A DNA stretch of 64,000 bases from an uncultured Spartobacteria bacterium (GTDB lineage: Bacteria > Verrucomicrobiota > Verrucomicrobiia > Chthoniobacterales > Chthoniobacteraceae): NCBI GenBank assembly GCA_903882875.1, contig CAIRYQ010000072.1, forward strand, positions 94,779 to 158,778, given 5' to 3'. The translations under genes and the position numbers were made by a program. Positions 46,667-55,153 of this stretch are shown here, piece by piece. How positions within the stretch are numbered: the first letter of the stretch is position 1; the number at the start of each line of letters is the position of its first letter. The notes below the pieces were generated by a model, which saw only the letters and a list, made by a program, of their open reading frames with translations, had not been told where the DNA came from and did no database searches.

Positions 46667-48295
46667 TGCGAGAGTGGGTGACTTGAGGTACTGAGCGACG
46701 AGCGCATCCACTTCCTTGCTCCGTTCCATTTCTGGTAGCGATTCCAGTTGCTCAAGTCGCCGCATGAGCTTTTCGGCATCCGTGCGACGCAGCATCGGCA
46801 TTTCCGGGCATGGCATCGCTTCGACATCCTTTGGTTCAAGCTTGTTGAGGCCGTCGCCATAAAAGCGGTTCACCTGTGCGAAAGCCTCGCGCCCACCAGA
46901 ACTGTTAAGGAAAAGCACCAACAGTGGCGCGAGATGTTCGCAGCCCGGCTTGGCGTAAAGTCCGTGGAAACACGTCAGGTTCTTTGCGCCGGACGTGTTG
47001 AGAATAAACTTCACATTCTCCCGCGAGAAAACCGCGACCCAAATATCGGCCACGGCGCGGTTCTCGGGCAGATACCAGACCGGACGGTGACTTGGCAGGT
47101 GGCGCTGAGGAATGCCGAGGCGTTCGCCAATTTGGAGGTAGCGATCAAGGCCGCGCCCGTCCCGGCGCGGATTCAGCAGATAGCAGCGGCGATCCGCAGT
47201 GGCGAGGGCGCTGAACTTCTCGGCCGAAAAAACGAACCCGCTCGCATCCGCCGCTTTCGTCACGCACGGATCGACGTGCGCCTGATTCAGGTGGTGCTCG
47301 CGCAATCCGGAAGCACTGAGGCAAAAGAATTCATTGGAACCAGTCGCGATGCCTCGGCGGCAGTTGAAATAGTCACCGATGCGTTTCGGAAACCGCGCGG
47401 TGTCGAACGGCGTGGGGCCATTTAGAAAAACATTGAGCCATTTGTCGCTCGGTTTGAAGTGCGCAACGTCGGTGTAGCTCACATGCTTTCTGACGGTAGG
47501 GTGTGCGAGCAGTTCATCCACGAACACCTCCGCATCCTCAAGCGTATCCACTCTGATGGCTCGCAGTGGACCCGCCATCGCGCCCTTTTCGAGAAAGATG
47601 ATGGCGCTCGTCGTCAAGGCGTCAGCGAAGACATTGAGCGACGGGGAGAAAATGGCGATCCCCGCCGGGCGTAGTTCACGCACGAGTCGCTCTTTGATTT
47701 CCTCGCCGAAGTTCGCGTTCAGAAACTCGGCGGGCAGCAGCACCGCCGCGCGTCCACGCAGTGCGAGATCTTCCCAGATTTTGAGCAGGAAAAGAGCGTA
47801 AAGATTTGTCAGCCGGTCAAGCGGTGTGCCGAACCGCTCCTCGAAATAGCGCCAGTCAGCCTCTGTGTAGTCGAGCCGCTGCGCCTTCACGTAAGGCGGA
47901 TTGGCGATGATGCCTTCAAACAATCCAGCGTCTGCGAGAAGGTAGTCGGCGAGGATGAGCTTCGTCCCGCGCGGTGCCTGCACCTTCGCACGACCCAGGG
48001 TTTCGGCATCGCGCTCCACTCCGACAAGCTGCGCACTGGCACATTCCCGACGACACGCATCCAAGAGTGTGCCGAGACCAGCCGCGGGATCTAGCACGCT
48101 GCCCGGCTTCGTTGACATGACCCAGCGCGCCATCAAATCCCCCACGGGACGCGGCGTCTCCACCTGACCGAGAGATTTCGTGTTCCGACTCCATGCTTCA
48201 ACGCCGGAGTCCCCGCGAAGCTCGCCAGTAGCCACCTCGACCGCGCCCGCCTCATAGTAGAGCGAGAGAAACGATTGGCTGTTTTTGACTTTCAT
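46655..48295 (-). CDS. Type II N6-adenine DNA methyltransferase (gamma class)
   Basis: A 546-residue methylase. Motif I is DPAAGLG (69-75) for S-adenosylmethionine, and motif IV is NPPY (132-135) for adenine. The order motif I then IV, followed by a long C-terminal target-recognition region with NPRRDGRGLDRYLQIGERLG, places it in the gamma group with M.PaeR7I-type enzymes. It protects sites cut by the nuclease encoded on the other strand. The start at 48295 lies about 20 bases from the AGTTAAACT palindrome, which could be its promoter operator. Confidence 0.9.
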   Translation of the reverse strand: MKVKNSQSFLSLYYEAGAVEVATGELRGDSGVEAWSRNTKSLGQVETPRPVGDLMARWVMSTKPGSVLDPAAGLGTLLDACRRECASAQLVGVERDAETLGRAKVQAPRGTKLILADYLLADAGLFEGIIANPPYVKAQRLDYTEADWRYFEERFGTPLDRLTNLYALFLLKIWEDLALRGRAAVLLPAEFLNANFGEEIKERLVRELRPAGIAIFSPSLNVFADALTTSAIIFLEKGAMAGPLRAIRVDTLEDAEVFVDELLAHPTVRKHVSYTDVAHFKPSDKWLNVFLNGPTPFDTARFPKRIGDYFNCRRGIATGSNEFFCLSASGLREHHLNQAHVDPCVTKAADASGFVFSAEKFSALATADRRCYLLNPRRDGRGLDRYLQIGERLGIPQRHLPSHRPVWYLPENRAVADIWVAVFSRENVKFILNTSGAKNLTCFHGLYAKPGCEHLAPLLVLFLNSSGGREAFAQVNRFYGDGLNKLEPKDVEAMPCPEMPMLRRTDAEKLMRRLEQLESLPEMERSKEVDALVAQYLKSPTLASAQ

Positions 48296-48312
48296 CAGCT
48301 CGGATGATGCAT

Positions 48313-48326
48313 GGAGTTAAACTACG
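48313..48326 (-). promoter_or_regulatory. Candidate operator upstream of the methylase gene
   Basis: GGAGTTAAACTACG on the plus strand, containing the perfect palindrome AGTTAAACT (48315-48323), 18 bases upstream of the minus-strand methylase start. It is the inverse of CGTAGTTTAGCTCC at 45505-45518 with one mismatch. Confidence 0.58.
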
Positions 48327-48392
48327 TGTCAATTATTGGTGTCGTTGGACGAAGCGAACAGGGGAAGCCGTGACGTACTGGAGGCGCCTCGC

Positions 48393-51158
48393 TCACCTTG
48401 CTGCGACCATCTCTGGCTGCACGGCCTTCGTTTCCGCAGCGGCGCTCACCCGCTCCACATCCACGGCGACGACTTTGTATTCGGGGCACATGGTGTCTTC
48501 GTCGCACTCGCTGCTGGTGACTTCGTTCACGAGGTGCTCGGGGAAATGGAATGTCGTGTAGAGGATGCCGGGTTTCACCTCGGTGGAGATTTTGGCGTGT
48601 ATGCGGACTTCGCCGCGCGCGGAGAAGATGCGGACGAGATCGCCGTTCGCGATGCCTTTGCGTTTCGCATCATCGGGATGAATCGCGAGCAGGTCCTCGG
48701 TGACGATGCGGGCGTTGCCGGTGCGGCGGGTCATGGTGCCGCAGTTGTAGTGCTCCAGCACGCGGCCCGTCGTGAGGATGAAGGGGAATTCGCCGTGGTG
48801 CTTAACGATCTCGCGCGATTCCTGGAAGCGGAAGAAGTGGAATTTTCCGAGGCCGCGCTTGAACGTCTCCGTGTGCAAAATCTCGGTGCTCGTGCAGCCG
48901 TCGCCGATGGGCCACTGCTTGCCGTTGTCGCCGAGTTCTTCCCACACGGCGCCTTTGAAAAATGGGACGACGCGCGCGATTTCGGCGAGCACGCCGTCGG
49001 GCGTGTAGTCGGGCTGCGGGATGCCCATGCGGTTCATGATGTCCACGACGATCTGGCCGTCGGTCTTCGTGCCGGCGAGCGGCGGGATGACTTCGTTCAC
49101 GCGCTGCACGCGGCGCTCGCCGTTGGTGAAGGTGCCGCTCTTTTCAAAGAACGACGCGCCGGGCAGCACGACGTTTGCGAACTTCGCGGTCTCGCTCATG
49201 AAGATTTCCTGCACGACGAGGAACTCGAGCGAGTTGAGCGCCTTCTTCACGTGCTCGGTGTTCGGGTCGGTCTGCACGAGGTCCTGGCCCATGACCCACA
49301 TGGCTTTCAATTTTCCCGCGAGCGCGGCGTCGTACATCTGCGGGATCTTGAGGCCGATCTGGTCGGACATTTTCGCGCCGTAGAACTGCTCATACATCGC
49401 GTGGTTCGCCGGATCGTTCACCTGCAAATAGCCCGCGCCTTGGTGCGGTTGGCAGCCCATGTCGGCGGTGCCCTGCACGTTGTTCTGTCCGCGCAACGGG
49501 TTCACGCCGACGCCGCGTCGGCCGATGTTGCCGGTCATCATCGCGATGTCGGCGATGAGCATGATGGTCTTCGAGCCGTGCGTGTGCTCGGTGACGCCGA
49601 GGCCGTGAAAGGCCATCGCGTTTTCCGCGTTTGCGTATTCGAGCGCGGCGGCCTTCACGAGGTTGCGATCGACGCCGTGGATTTTTTCCAATTCGTCGAG
49701 GTCGAGCGAGCGCAGACCGGCCTCGAATTCGGCCCAGTTTTCGCAGCGCTTCTCGATAAAGTCGCGGTCCACGAGTCCGGCTTCCCAGATGTAGTAGGCG
49801 AACATGTCGAGCACCGCGACGTTCGTGCCGGGGCGGAGCTGGAGGTGATATTTCGCAAACTTCACGATCTCGATCTCGCGCGGATCGATGATGATGAGCG
49901 GCACGCCTTTCATCGCGCGCTGCTTGATTTTCGCGCCGGTCACGGGATGGCCTTCGGTCGGGTTCGCGCCGATGACGAGGATGCAGTTCGTGAATTGCAG
50001 ATCGATCACCGAGTTCGTCGCCGCACCGGTGCCGAAGGCCTTCTGCATTCCCCACGCCGTCGGCGAGTGGCAGACGCGCGCACAGGCATCAATGTTGTTC
50101 GTGCCGAACGCCACGCGGATGAATTTCTGCATGAGATAGTTTTCCTCATTCGTGCAGCGCGCCGACGAGATGCCGCCGACCGCATCGCCGCCGTGCTCGG
50201 CTTTGATGCGCTTCAAATTCTCCGCGATGTGATCGTAAGCCTCGTCCCACGTCGCCTCGACGAAGTGGCCATTGTAGCGGATGAGCGGCTTCCGCAGGCG
50301 ATCCTTGTGGTTGTAAAATTTGAACGCGTAGCGGCCCTTGAGGCAGGTGTGCGCCGCGTTCACCTCGGCGTCGAACGGCGCCTGAATGGACAAAATCTCG
50401 TTGCCTTTCGTGGCGACCTCCAAGTTGCAGCCCACGCCGCAGTAGGTGCAGATCGTGCGCGTCTTTTTTGTGGCCTCGATCGCTTTCGATTTGAACGTGT
50501 CCGAAATCGCCGAGGTCGGGCACGCCTGCGAGCACGCGCCGCACGACACGCACTGCGAGTCGTCGAACGTGGAGTCGAGCCCCTTGATGATGCGCGCATC
50601 GAACCCGCGACCGTGCATCGAGAGCACAAACTGCCCCTGCACTTCGTCGCACGCGCGCACGCAGCGCGAGCAGTTAATGCACTTCGAGAGGTCCGAAGTC
50701 ATGTAGGGGTGCGAGAGATCCTTCTTGCGATCGAGATGGTTCGCGCCCGCCGGATAGCGCACGCTGCGGATGCCGACTTTCGCCGCGACGGTCTGCAGTT
50801 CGCAGTTGCCGTTCACCTCGCAAGTCAGGCAGTCGAGCGGATGATCGGTGAGCACGAGTTCGACGATATTTTTCCGCAGCCCGCGCACCTTCTGCGACTC
50901 GGTGAAAATGTGCATCCCCGCCGCGAGCGGCGTGTGGCACGAAGCGACGACGCGGCGCGGGCCGTCCGCACTTTGCGCGATCTCGACGGAGCACACGCGG
51001 CACGCGCCGTAAGGCTTGAGCTGCGGCGCGTCGCAGAGCGTCGGCACATGCCCGCGCCCGCGGTGGCGATCAATGAAATTCAGCAACGTGTCGCCGGTCT
51101 GGAACTGGTGCGGCGTGCCGTCGATGTAGGCAGTGATAGTGGCGAGATCCTGGACCAT
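48393..51158 (-). CDS. NAD-dependent formate dehydrogenase, alpha (molybdenum/tungsten, Fe-S) subunit
   Basis: A 921-residue subunit oxidising formate to CO2. The N-terminus has a [2Fe-2S] site (Cys42, Cys53, Cys56, Cys74), a His106/Cys110/Cys113/Cys119 [4Fe-4S] site, and two ferredoxin clusters (Cys160-170, Cys203-213). The Mo-domain cluster is Cys237, Cys240, Cys244 and Cys272. The catalytic residue is Cys363 in ARVCHSPTAWGM, so no selenocysteine is needed. The molybdopterin domain and C-terminal domain follow (EDLLAIHPDDAKRKGI). It resembles FdsA/FdhF of soluble NAD-linked enzymes. The fdsB-like gene lies 12 bases upstream. No fdhD or Mo-cofactor gene is in the window. Confidence 0.95.
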   Translation of the reverse strand: MVQDLATITAYIDGTPHQFQTGDTLLNFIDRHRGRGHVPTLCDAPQLKPYGACRVCSVEIAQSADGPRRVVASCHTPLAAGMHIFTESQKVRGLRKNIVELVLTDHPLDCLTCEVNGNCELQTVAAKVGIRSVRYPAGANHLDRKKDLSHPYMTSDLSKCINCSRCVRACDEVQGQFVLSMHGRGFDARIIKGLDSTFDDSQCVSCGACSQACPTSAISDTFKSKAIEATKKTRTICTYCGVGCNLEVATKGNEILSIQAPFDAEVNAAHTCLKGRYAFKFYNHKDRLRKPLIRYNGHFVEATWDEAYDHIAENLKRIKAEHGGDAVGGISSARCTNEENYLMQKFIRVAFGTNNIDACARVCHSPTAWGMQKAFGTGAATNSVIDLQFTNCILVIGANPTEGHPVTGAKIKQRAMKGVPLIIIDPREIEIVKFAKYHLQLRPGTNVAVLDMFAYYIWEAGLVDRDFIEKRCENWAEFEAGLRSLDLDELEKIHGVDRNLVKAAALEYANAENAMAFHGLGVTEHTHGSKTIMLIADIAMMTGNIGRRGVGVNPLRGQNNVQGTADMGCQPHQGAGYLQVNDPANHAMYEQFYGAKMSDQIGLKIPQMYDAALAGKLKAMWVMGQDLVQTDPNTEHVKKALNSLEFLVVQEIFMSETAKFANVVLPGASFFEKSGTFTNGERRVQRVNEVIPPLAGTKTDGQIVVDIMNRMGIPQPDYTPDGVLAEIARVVPFFKGAVWEELGDNGKQWPIGDGCTSTEILHTETFKRGLGKFHFFRFQESREIVKHHGEFPFILTTGRVLEHYNCGTMTRRTGNARIVTEDLLAIHPDDAKRKGIANGDLVRIFSARGEVRIHAKISTEVKPGILYTTFHFPEHLVNEVTSSECDEDTMCPEYKVVAVDVERVSAAAETKAVQPEMVAAR

Positions 51159-51170
51159 GGTCGTGATGAG

Positions 51171-52847
51171 TTAGCGCCGGGCGGGTGCGCTGCTTAGGAA
51201 AGGACGAAGTTCTTCCTCAAAATATTGCAGCGCATTCTTGATCGGCAAGGGCACGCCGCCGCCGAGCGCGCAGAGCGAAGTCTGCTCCATCGTGTCGAGC
51301 AGATCGTCAATGAGTGTGCGGTCAATTTTGTAGCTGCTGTCGCTGCGTGCCTTCGCGATGAGTTCGTGGCCGCGCGTGCTGCCGAGGCGGCAGGGGAAGC
51401 ATTTCCCACAGCTCTCGTCGGCGGTGAATTGGAAAAGGTGCTGGATGTATTCGATCATCGGGAACGACTCCGGGATGCTCACGACGCCCGCGTGGCCGAG
51501 CAAAAATCCCGCCTTCTTGAACGACTCGAAGTCCACGGTGAGTTCACCAATCTTCCCGACCGGCACGATGCCGCCGAGCGGGCCGCCGATTTGCACGGCT
51601 TTGATCTTAGTCTTGAATCCGCCCGCGAGCGCGAACACGTCGGCGAGCGGTGTGCCCATCGCGACTTCGTAAATGCCGGGCTTTGCAAAATGGCTGTCGA
51701 GCGAGAGCAGCTTCGGCCCCGTGCTTTGTGCGGTGCCGATTTTTGCGTAGCCCATTCCGCCGAGCGTGAGGACGGCGTGAATGTTTGAGAACGTCTCGAC
51801 GTTGTTCACGATCGTCGGCTTGCGATACAGCCCTTCGACCGTGGGGAAAGGCGGGCGCACGCGCACTTCCGGGCGCTGGCCCTCGATGCTCGCAAGCAGC
51901 GCCGTTTCCTCGCCGCAAATATATGCGCCCGCGCCCTTGATCGTCTTCAGATCGAAGTTGAAACCGCTGCCAAGGATGTTCTTCCCGAGCAGCCCTGCCG
52001 CGCGCAGTTCCGCGATGGCCTCGTCCACGATGCGAATCGAATCGGGATACTCCGCGCGGATGTACAGCACGCCTACTTCCGCGCCGGCGAACCATCCCGC
52101 GACCATCATGCCGAGCAACACCGAGTGCGGGCGCTGCTCCATGAGATACTTGTCAATGTAAGCGCCTGGGTCGCCCTCGTCCGCGTTGCACACGACATAC
52201 TTCACCGCGCCCTCGCTCGCGCGGCAGGAGGACCATTTGAAATGCAGCGGGAATCCCGCGCCGCCACGTCCGCGCAGGCCGGAGTCCTTGAGTTCGCCCG
52301 CGAGCCATTCGCGATCTTTTTTCAGCAGTTCGTGGAAAGGCGCGAAGTAATTTTCGATGCCGGGAAACGGCGCGGTGAGCTGTGCGGGTTGCAGGTGCGA
52401 GACGACCTTGTAGCGATCCTCCGCGTCGCCCTTGCCGCTGGAGAAAAGCTCGCCCAGCGCCACATCCGACTGCCCGGAATAATTGCGGCCATCGAACTGA
52501 AATGCTCCGCCTTGATGGCAGCGCCCGAGGCAGCAGATGTGGCCGATTTCCTCGTGCTTGAAACTCCGCCCGAGTGCGCCGTGCAGCTTGCCTTGCGTCC
52601 CCGCCGTGAGGCACGCCGAGCCGTTGCACACGAACACCTTTTTCCCCGCGTTTTCCTTTTTCAGAAAGTCGTAGAACGAAACCGCGCCGAGCGTGATCGC
52701 GTCGCCGAAGAGCGAATCCTCACCGAGCGCACGCACAGTGTTCGGTGCCGCGGCAGTGCCGGATTTTTCCGCGGCATCCACCATGCGCTCGAAGAGATTC
52801 TTGTCGGCGCTTTTGCGGAAGGAGAGTGCGCTGAGGTTTTCGGACAT
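51171..52847 (-). CDS. Formate dehydrogenase beta subunit (FdsB/NuoF-like, with NuoE-like N-terminus)
   Basis: A 558-residue NADH-oxidoreductase subunit. Residues of about 65-125 are a NuoE-like thioredoxin-fold [2Fe-2S] domain (CNGSAC, then CCLGRC). The NuoF part follows with the FMN/NAD site GRGGAGFPLHFKW (from Gly193), ADEGDPGAY, YICGEETALLASIEG, and the [4Fe-4S] ligands ESCGKCFPC. It passes electrons from the formate site to NAD+. The start at 52847 (MSENLSALSF) was preferred to the longer 52994 frame. It is followed 12 bases later by the alpha subunit gene. The fusion replaces the separate gamma (FdsG) subunit. Confidence 0.94.
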   Translation of the reverse strand: MSENLSALSFRKSADKNLFERMVDAAEKSGTAAAPNTVRALGEDSLFGDAITLGAVSFYDFLKKENAGKKVFVCNGSACLTAGTQGKLHGALGRSFKHEEIGHICCLGRCHQGGAFQFDGRNYSGQSDVALGELFSSGKGDAEDRYKVVSHLQPAQLTAPFPGIENYFAPFHELLKKDREWLAGELKDSGLRGRGGAGFPLHFKWSSCRASEGAVKYVVCNADEGDPGAYIDKYLMEQRPHSVLLGMMVAGWFAGAEVGVLYIRAEYPDSIRIVDEAIAELRAAGLLGKNILGSGFNFDLKTIKGAGAYICGEETALLASIEGQRPEVRVRPPFPTVEGLYRKPTIVNNVETFSNIHAVLTLGGMGYAKIGTAQSTGPKLLSLDSHFAKPGIYEVAMGTPLADVFALAGGFKTKIKAVQIGGPLGGIVPVGKIGELTVDFESFKKAGFLLGHAGVVSIPESFPMIEYIQHLFQFTADESCGKCFPCRLGSTRGHELIAKARSDSSYKIDRTLIDDLLDTMEQTSLCALGGGVPLPIKNALQYFEEELRPFLSSAPARR

Positions 52848-53097
52848 GGGGCGGTGTGCGTGGGAGTGATGATTCAAAGCACGGACGCCGCCACATTGCC
52901 AGCGCAGTCGTGCAGGGGGGCTGTATGCCGGATGTCGCCTGGCGTCTTGCGTGCCGGTCGCCGCCGCTTGCGGCCGCGCCAACGCGCGGCGCAATGCTCA
53001 ACATCCAGACAACCGACGCTAAACGAAAATCCGGGACATCCCCGCTGTCGCGCACCCGCTGGACAAGCACGCGTTCACGGCTAATCTCCGCGCCCTC

Positions 53098-54435
53098 ATG
53101 TTCAGCCTGCTTGCCGACAAACTTCAGGGCGTATTCCGCAATCTCACCGGGAAGGGGAAGATCTCGGAATCGAATGTCACCGATGCGCTGCGTGAAGTGC
53201 GGATGGCGCTGCTGGAGGCCGATGTGCATTTTCAGGTCGCGAAGGATTTCATCGCGCGGGTGAAGGAGAAGGCGCTCGGCGAAGCGGTGCTGAAATCGGT
53301 GACGCCCGGCCAGCAGATCGTGAAAATTTTTCACGACGAGCTCACTGCGCTGCTCGGCGGGGATTCCGCGCCGCTCGACATCACGCCGCCCGGACGCGTG
53401 CTCATCGTCGGCCTGAATGGCGCGGGCAAGACGACGACTTGCGGGAAGCTCGCGAACTTTTTGAAAAAACAGGGCAAGGCTCCCGTGCTCATCGCGCTCG
53501 ACCTCTACCGGCCCGCGGCGATCGAGCAGCTCGCGACGCTTGGGCGGCAGCTTGCGATTCCCGTCTTCGTCCCGCCGCCGGGCGCGACGGATGTGCTCGT
53601 GACGGCGAAGCTCGCGGCTGCGTGGCTCGCGCAGACGCCGCATAACGTCGCGATCTTCGACACGGCGGGACGGCAGGAAATTGACGAGGCGCTCATCGCC
53701 GAGGTGCGCAGTGTGCGCGAATATCTGAAGCCGCAGGAGGTGCTGCTCGTCGCGGATGCGGCGACCGGCCAGCAGGCGGTGAGCGTGGCCACGCATTTTC
53801 ACGAGGCGCTCGACATCACCGGGCTCATCCTCACGAAGCTCGACGGCGACGCGCGCGGCGGTGCGGCACTCTCGATGCGCGAGGTCACGAAGCGGCCGAT
53901 CAAATTCGCCGGCACGGGCGAGAAAATGGACGCGTTCGAGATTTTTCACCCGGACCGTCTCGCGGGGCGAATCCTCGGAATGGGCGACGTCGTCACGCTC
54001 GTGGAAAGTGCGGCGGCGGCGATTGACGAGGAGGACGCAGCGCGGATGGAGGCCAAGATTCGCAACGCGACCTTCGACTTCAACGATTTCCTCGAGCAGT
54101 TCAAATTCATGCGCAAGCTGGGGCCGCTGGAAAAAATCCTTGGCATGTTGCCAGGCATGGGTAATCTCAAAAACCTTTCGCTTGACGAAAAGCAGCTCAA
54201 ACGGGTGGAGGCCATCGTCCTTTCGATGACTCCCCAGGAGCGCACGACGCCGGACATTTTGAACGCCCGCCGCCGCCAGCGCATCGCCCGTGGGAGCGGC
54301 CACACCGTCGCCCAAGTGAATGACCTCATCACGCGCTTCAATGAGATGCGCAAGATGATGAAGCAGATGCCCCGAATGCAGAAAATGATGTCCAAATCCA
54401 AGGGCGTCGGACTCTTCAAGCGGGGCGGCCAGTAA
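53098..54435 (+). CDS. ffh: Signal recognition particle protein Ffh (SRP54)
   Basis: A 445-residue GTPase that, with SRP RNA, directs membrane proteins to the translocon. N domain (1-90). G domain: Walker A GLNGAGKTTT (105-114; Asn replaces the common Gln at 107), ALDLYRPAAIEQL, DTAGR (188-192) and TKLDGD (246-251). M domain (about 300-440) is Met-rich, with SGHTVAQVNDL and the terminal MRKMMKQMPRMQKMM helix. It is followed by rpsP and khpA, a conserved order. Confidence 0.97.
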   Translation: MFSLLADKLQGVFRNLTGKGKISESNVTDALREVRMALLEADVHFQVAKDFIARVKEKALGEAVLKSVTPGQQIVKIFHDELTALLGGDSAPLDITPPGRVLIVGLNGAGKTTTCGKLANFLKKQGKAPVLIALDLYRPAAIEQLATLGRQLAIPVFVPPPGATDVLVTAKLAAAWLAQTPHNVAIFDTAGRQEIDEALIAEVRSVREYLKPQEVLLVADAATGQQAVSVATHFHEALDITGLILTKLDGDARGGAALSMREVTKRPIKFAGTGEKMDAFEIFHPDRLAGRILGMGDVVTLVESAAAAIDEEDAARMEAKIRNATFDFNDFLEQFKFMRKLGPLEKILGMLPGMGNLKNLSLDEKQLKRVEAIVLSMTPQERTTPDILNARRRQRIARGSGHTVAQVNDLITRFNEMRKMMKQMPRMQKMMSKSKGVGLFKRGGQ

Positions 54436-54471
54436 AATTTACCAAACCAAGCAGCACACAAAAAACAAATC

Positions 54472-54729
54472 ATGGTCGCAATCCGTCTCCGCCGCGAAGG
54501 CACAACCAACTCGCCATATTACAAGGTCGTCGTCGCCGATCAGCGCAGCCCGCGCGATGGCAAGTTCATCGAAATCATCGGCAACTACGATCCGAAGAAG
54601 AAGGATCTGAATTCGAACATCGATCTCGCCCGTGCCGACTACTGGATCGGCCAGGGTGCGAAGCCGAGCGACACCGTGCGCAGCCTGATCAAGAAGGTAC
54701 GCAAGGCCGCGGCGATCGCCGCGAAGTAG
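54472..54729 (+). CDS. rpsP: 30S ribosomal protein S16
   Basis: An 85-residue S16 with the standard MVAIRLRREGTTNSPYYKVV start, DQRSPRDGKFIEIIGNYDP and the helical tail. It assembles early in the 30S subunit. It lies 36 bases after ffh. In many bacteria rimM and trmD follow, but here a terminator and khpA follow instead. Confidence 0.98.
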   Translation: MVAIRLRREGTTNSPYYKVVVADQRSPRDGKFIEIIGNYDPKKKDLNSNIDLARADYWIGQGAKPSDTVRSLIKKVRKAAAIAAK

Positions 54730-54772
54730 CCGCCCTCTGCGCCGCGGACGCGGACGCAGCGGAAAAATTTCA

Positions 54773-54816
54773 GCGGAAAGTCCGGGCATGTCCTGAACTT
54801 TCCGCTTTTCCGTTTT
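54773..54816 (+). terminator. Intrinsic terminator after rpsP
   Basis: GCGGAAAGT (54773-54781) pairs with ACTTTCCGC (54797-54805) around a 15-base loop, then TTTTCCGTTTT. It separates rpsP from khpA, so khpA may need its own promoter or depend on read-through. Confidence 0.8.
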
Positions 54817-54841
54817 CACATGGCGCGGTAACAACGCGCGC

Positions 54842-55096
54842 ATGGAACGCTTTCTTGATTTTGTCCTGCGGCAGCTCATCGAGTTTCCCGATGAGCTCGT
54901 CATCATCCGCGAGGACGCGCCGAAAAAGACGATCTTCCGTCTTCAGATGCGGAAGTCGGACATCGGAAAAGTGGTCGGAAAATACGGCCAGACGATTTCC
55001 GCGATCCGCAATCTGCTCGATGCGGCGGCATCGAAACACGGAGGTCGTGCGACGGTGGAGATCATCGAGGAAGACGGGCCCGGCGCTCCGGCCTGA
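54842..55096 (+). CDS. khpA: KH-domain RNA-binding protein KhpA
   Basis: An 84-residue single KH domain with the RNA-binding GxxG loop in IGKVVGKYGQTISAIRNLLD and the preceding IFRLQM strand. KhpA with KhpB affects cell division and small-RNA function in Gram-positive bacteria; the gene sits by rpsP in many phyla, as here. No enzymatic motif. A terminator lies between it and rpsP. Confidence 0.93.
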   Translation: MERFLDFVLRQLIEFPDELVIIREDAPKKTIFRLQMRKSDIGKVVGKYGQTISAIRNLLDAAASKHGGRATVEIIEEDGPGAPA

Positions 55097-55153
55097 TTTT
55101 TCTGCTGCGGGTCCAAGATTGCCCGCGGGTGCGGCGTCTGTCACACGGAGCGC

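Noticed and set aside
45505..48326. Reading the inverted 14-mers as transposon ends
   Set aside because: No transposase or target-site duplication was found, and both sites lie at gene starts, which fits operators better.
48336..51197. A 953-codon open frame on the plus strand opposite fdhA
   Set aside because: It is antisense to an intact, motif-complete formate dehydrogenase; the product is Arg/His/Ala-rich without motifs, a usual effect of high GC.
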